A model generated the notes under the pieces. That model worked only from the letters and a program-made list of their open reading frames with translations, was not told the DNA's origin and did no database searches. From RHKX01 sp963745755 (GTDB lineage: Bacteria; Actinomycetota; Thermoleophilia; Solirubrobacterales; 70-9), in the NCBI GenBank assembly GCA_963745755.1, contig CAVUYP010000001.1, forward strand, positions 2,666,001 to 2,730,000: 64,000 bases of DNA, written 5' to 3'. Shown here one piece after another: positions 61,901 to 64,000 of this stretch; the stretch's first letter is position 1; each line of letters starts with the position of its first letter. The position numbers and the translations under genes are program-made.

Positions 61901-62844
61901 CCTCCGCTCCCCGTCCCGAGCAGCAGTCGCAGCCGCCGCACGGTCTCACCGGGACCGTCCCGCACCTGATCGGCCGTGAAGCGGTGCACCCGCCAGCCGG
62001 CGATCGTCAGCAGCTGCTCGCGGTCGCGATCGCCGTTGGCGCGGCTGCGGCCGCCGTGGAAGCCGTAGCCGTCGATCTCGACGACGATCCGCCGCGCCGG
62101 CCAGGCGAAGTCGGCCTCGAAGGTCCTGCCGGCGGCTTCGATCCGCCGGTTCACCGCCGGCGCCGCGATACCGGCTCGGCGGCAGAGGGTCAGAAAGCGT
62201 GCCTCCGCCTCGCTGCGGACCCGGGCCGGCTCGGGCGCCAGCAACGCGCCGAGCACCGCCATCCCCGGCCGTCCGGCGCGCTTCCGGCAGAGCTCGTCGA
62301 GGCGCCGCCGGTTGAGGATTCGCAGCGAGTCGGCGCGGATCAGGATCCGCTCGAGGGCCGCAGCCGGCAGCGACGATGCCAGGTCGACGATCGTCCGCGC
62401 CGGGCTCGTGCAGGGGATGCCGTCGCGGACGAAGCGGTCGGCCGGCTCGACCACGCGGCGGTGGGCGGAGATGCCGGGCCGCCGCCGTCCCCGGTCAGCG
62501 GGGACCGTCACGTGCGGTCGTGATCCGGACGGTTCGGCGATCGCGAACAGCGCCGCCGCCGGCAGGTCGCTGAGCAGGGCCCCCGGCCCGCAGGCGAGGA
62601 CGGCCGCGAGCCACAGCTGTCGCCGCCCGAACGGCGGCGGAGCGAACGAGTAGACGCCGCGATGGATGCGGTGCAGGCGGCCGGCCGCGGCGCGGCTTCG
62701 GAGGCTCGCCGCCGGGACGCCGGCCCGCCGCGCCTGCTCGACCGTCACGAGCTGCCGCTGCCGGGCGGCGAGCAGCTCCAGATCGGCGAACCGATTGGGC
62801 GATTTCGCCTTGTATCCGCGCGTTTCAGCCCGATCGCCACCCAC
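61897..62844 (-). CDS. AbiEi-like winged helix plus DUF559 (Vsr-like nuclease fold) protein
   Basis: 315 aa, GTG start. N-terminal wHTH: RFADLELLAARQRQLVTVEQARRAGVPAASLRSRAAAGRLHRIHRGVYSFA, typical of AbiEi antitoxin-type domains. C-terminal DUF559: RRAGIAAPAVNRRIEAAGRTFEADFAWPARRIVVEIDGYGFHGGRSRANGDRDREQLL, with the D...E-x-D pattern of Vsr-like endonucleases (DFAW, VEID, HxxR). This combination is common in actinobacteria; its function is unproven and a toxin partner is not apparent here. Confidence 0.85.
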   Translation of the reverse strand: MGGDRAETRGYKAKSPNRFADLELLAARQRQLVTVEQARRAGVPAASLRSRAAAGRLHRIHRGVYSFAPPPFGRRQLWLAAVLACGPGALLSDLPAAALFAIAEPSGSRPHVTVPADRGRRRPGISAHRRVVEPADRFVRDGIPCTSPARTIVDLASSLPAAALERILIRADSLRILNRRRLDELCRKRAGRPGMAVLGALLAPEPARVRSEAEARFLTLCRRAGIAAPAVNRRIEAAGRTFEADFAWPARRIVVEIDGYGFHGGRSRANGDRDREQLLTIAGWRVHRFTADQVRDGPGETVRRLRLLLGTGSGG

Positions 62845-62928
62845 TCGGCGACCCTCGCAGCCCTTCCCGCACCGGTGGCGCCCTCAGGGATACGAAACCG
62901 CGCCGAACCCGGCGCGATTCAGCCGCGA

Positions 62929-64000
62929 CTAGAGATCGGTCTCGAAGATCCGGTAGGTCTTGACGATCTTGCCGCCCATCGCCTCCATGCCGCGATTCAT
63001 CGGCACGTTCGTCTCGAGGATCCAACCGGTCTCGCCGCCCTTCTGGGGGGTCCGCTCGGCCATGTCGAAGTGGCGTGCGTAGAGGCCGGCGGCGACGCCG
63101 GTGTGCTGGTACTCGGGCTTGACGCCGAGGGCGAAGACGCGGACCGTGTCGATCTTCTTGCGCTCGCGGAGCGCGGTCATCCAGCCGAACGGCAGCAACC
63201 GGCCGTTGAGCTTCTTCAGCACCTGGTTGTAGTCGGGGAGGGTCAGGGCGACGCCGACCGTCTCGCCCTCCTTCGTCTCGGCGACCATCGCCCAGTTCTC
63301 GTCAATGATCGGCTTCAGCTCCTTGGCGTAGGCGCGGATCTCGGCGTCGGTCAGCGGCACGAAGCCCCAGTTGTTCTCCCAGGCGGCGTTGTAGATCTCC
63401 ATGAACCGGGAGATCTCGCCGTTGAGGTCGTTGCGACGCATGCCGCGGATCGTGATCCCGTGCTCGGGCTGGAGCTTCTCGGCGAGCTCGAACAGGACCG
63501 GCATCACCTCGCCGCGCCCGGTCACGTGCAGGCTCCACTTGTAGAGGTCCATGGCCTTGGTCAGCCCATAGCCCTCGAGCAGCTCCGCGTAGTAGGGGTG
63601 ATGCCAGTTCTCGAGGATCTGCGGGCGCAGCTCGTGGCCGCTGACGAGCAGCCCGCACTCGTGGTTGGTCGAGAAGTCGAGCGGGCCGATGGCGTGGTCG
63701 CGGCCGCGCTCGCGCAGCCAGGCGAAGGCGGCGTCGAGCAGCGCGGCGGCGATCGCCGGGTCGTTCTCGGACTCGAAGAACCCGAACTGGCCCCAGTCGT
63801 TCCTCTGGATCTCGTTGAAGCGCTCGTCGACCTGCGCGGTGATCCGGCCGACGACGCGGCCGTCGCGGCGGGCGAGGAAGTACTCGGCCTCGGCGTGGTC
63901 GAAGAAGGGATTGTGGCGGCGGTCGAGATGGCGCTTGCGCTCGCTGATCAGCGGTGGGACCCACTGCTCGACGCCCTCGTAGAGCCGGAACGGGAGCATG
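62929..64000 (-). CDS. GNAT-like protein of the YghO/dATP-pyrophosphohydrolase-annotated family (partial)
   Basis: At least 357 residues, running off the right edge; a frame continues past the ATG at 63999, and homologues usually begin about 20 residues earlier with a 'F..lPf.LY' stretch, the end of which is visible here (LPFRLYEGVEQWVPPLISERKRHLDRRHNPFF). Two GNAT-like regions: EAEYFLARRDGRVVGRITAQVDERF near the start and VRVFALGVKPEYQHTGVAAGLYARHF (acetyl-CoA loop) near the end. No substrate is known. Same strand as the DUF559 gene, 84 bases upstream of it. Confidence 0.8.
   Translation of the reverse strand, partial: MLPFRLYEGVEQWVPPLISERKRHLDRRHNPFFDHAEAEYFLARRDGRVVGRITAQVDERFNEIQRNDWGQFGFFESENDPAIAAALLDAAFAWLRERGRDHAIGPLDFSTNHECGLLVSGHELRPQILENWHHPYYAELLEGYGLTKAMDLYKWSLHVTGRGEVMPVLFELAEKLQPEHGITIRGMRRNDLNGEISRFMEIYNAAWENNWGFVPLTDAEIRAYAKELKPIIDENWAMVAETKEGETVGVALTLPDYNQVLKKLNGRLLPFGWMTALRERKKIDTVRVFALGVKPEYQHTGVAAGLYARHFDMAERTPQKGGETGWILETNVPMNRGMEAMGGKIVKTYRIFETDL

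Overview
The window is very GC-rich, densely coded DNA with many GTG and TTG starts and 4-base gene overlaps. The proteins look actinobacterial: a cytochrome bd pair, a DosS-like GAF sensor kinase, an Rpf-like muralytic domain, LCP and WecA envelope genes, and the order rpmE-DUF1385-prfA-prmC-sua5-rpiB-glyA-wecA-atp. I infer an Actinomycetota chromosome, most likely a deep lineage such as Thermoleophilia/Solirubrobacterales. That placement rests on gene content and order, not on any search.

Layout. 1-8.2 kb: acyl-CoA metabolism. A B12-dependent acyl-CoA mutase is split into large (1342) and B12-binding (4119) subunits, and its active-site residues point to isobutyryl-CoA mutase rather than methylmalonyl-CoA mutase. 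The electron-transfer flavoprotein genes and ETF-quinone oxidoreductase follow, so acyl-CoA oxidation electrons can reach the quinone pool. 8.2-8.8 kb: two gene remnants joined back to back, apparently a deletion scar. 8.8-14.9 kb: mixed genes (GH114, GNAT, SF2 helicase, small kinase, P450). 14.9-20.9 kb: a hypoxia/redox-type module of universal stress protein, GAF-GAF histidine kinase, cytochrome bd oxidase (cydAB) and NarL-type response regulator. The usp, cydA and regulator genes share a palindromic site at almost the same distance from their starts. 20.9-22.6 kb: alcohol dehydrogenase and small genes.

22.6-29.4 kb: housekeeping block (L31, DUF1385, CDF metal exporter, RF1 and its methyltransferase, tRNA threonylcarbamoyladenosine synthesis, ribose-5-phosphate isomerase, SHMT). 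29.4-39.4 kb: DUF354 glycosyltransferase, WecA/TagO-like transferase and a complete F1Fo ATP synthase operon. 39.4-49.1 kb: lipoprotein, M20 peptidase, LCP polymer ligase, UDP-glucose dehydrogenase, two sugar nucleotidyltransferases, a phosphosugar isomerase and homoserine kinase, which together look like a cell-wall glycopolymer set. 49.1-54.2 kb: orphan ParA, small secreted or membrane proteins, a class B PBP and an HxlR regulator. 54.2-64 kb: an AddAB-like helicase-nuclease pair and flanking genes, ending in a truncated GNAT-like protein.

Two window-wide patterns matter to a user. First, many genes have a TAnnnT hexamer 6-8 nt upstream of the start codon and no Shine-Dalgarno, as expected for leaderless transcripts. 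Second, five otherwise well-preserved genes (etfA, ETF-QO, the P450, the sensor kinase and addA) are broken by 14 single-base insertions and no deletions. Most can be removed by shortening a short run of identical bases by one, which suggests consensus error in the assembly rather than gene decay. I saw no tRNA, rRNA, CRISPR array or insertion sequence, and no gene-free stretch over about 300 bases.
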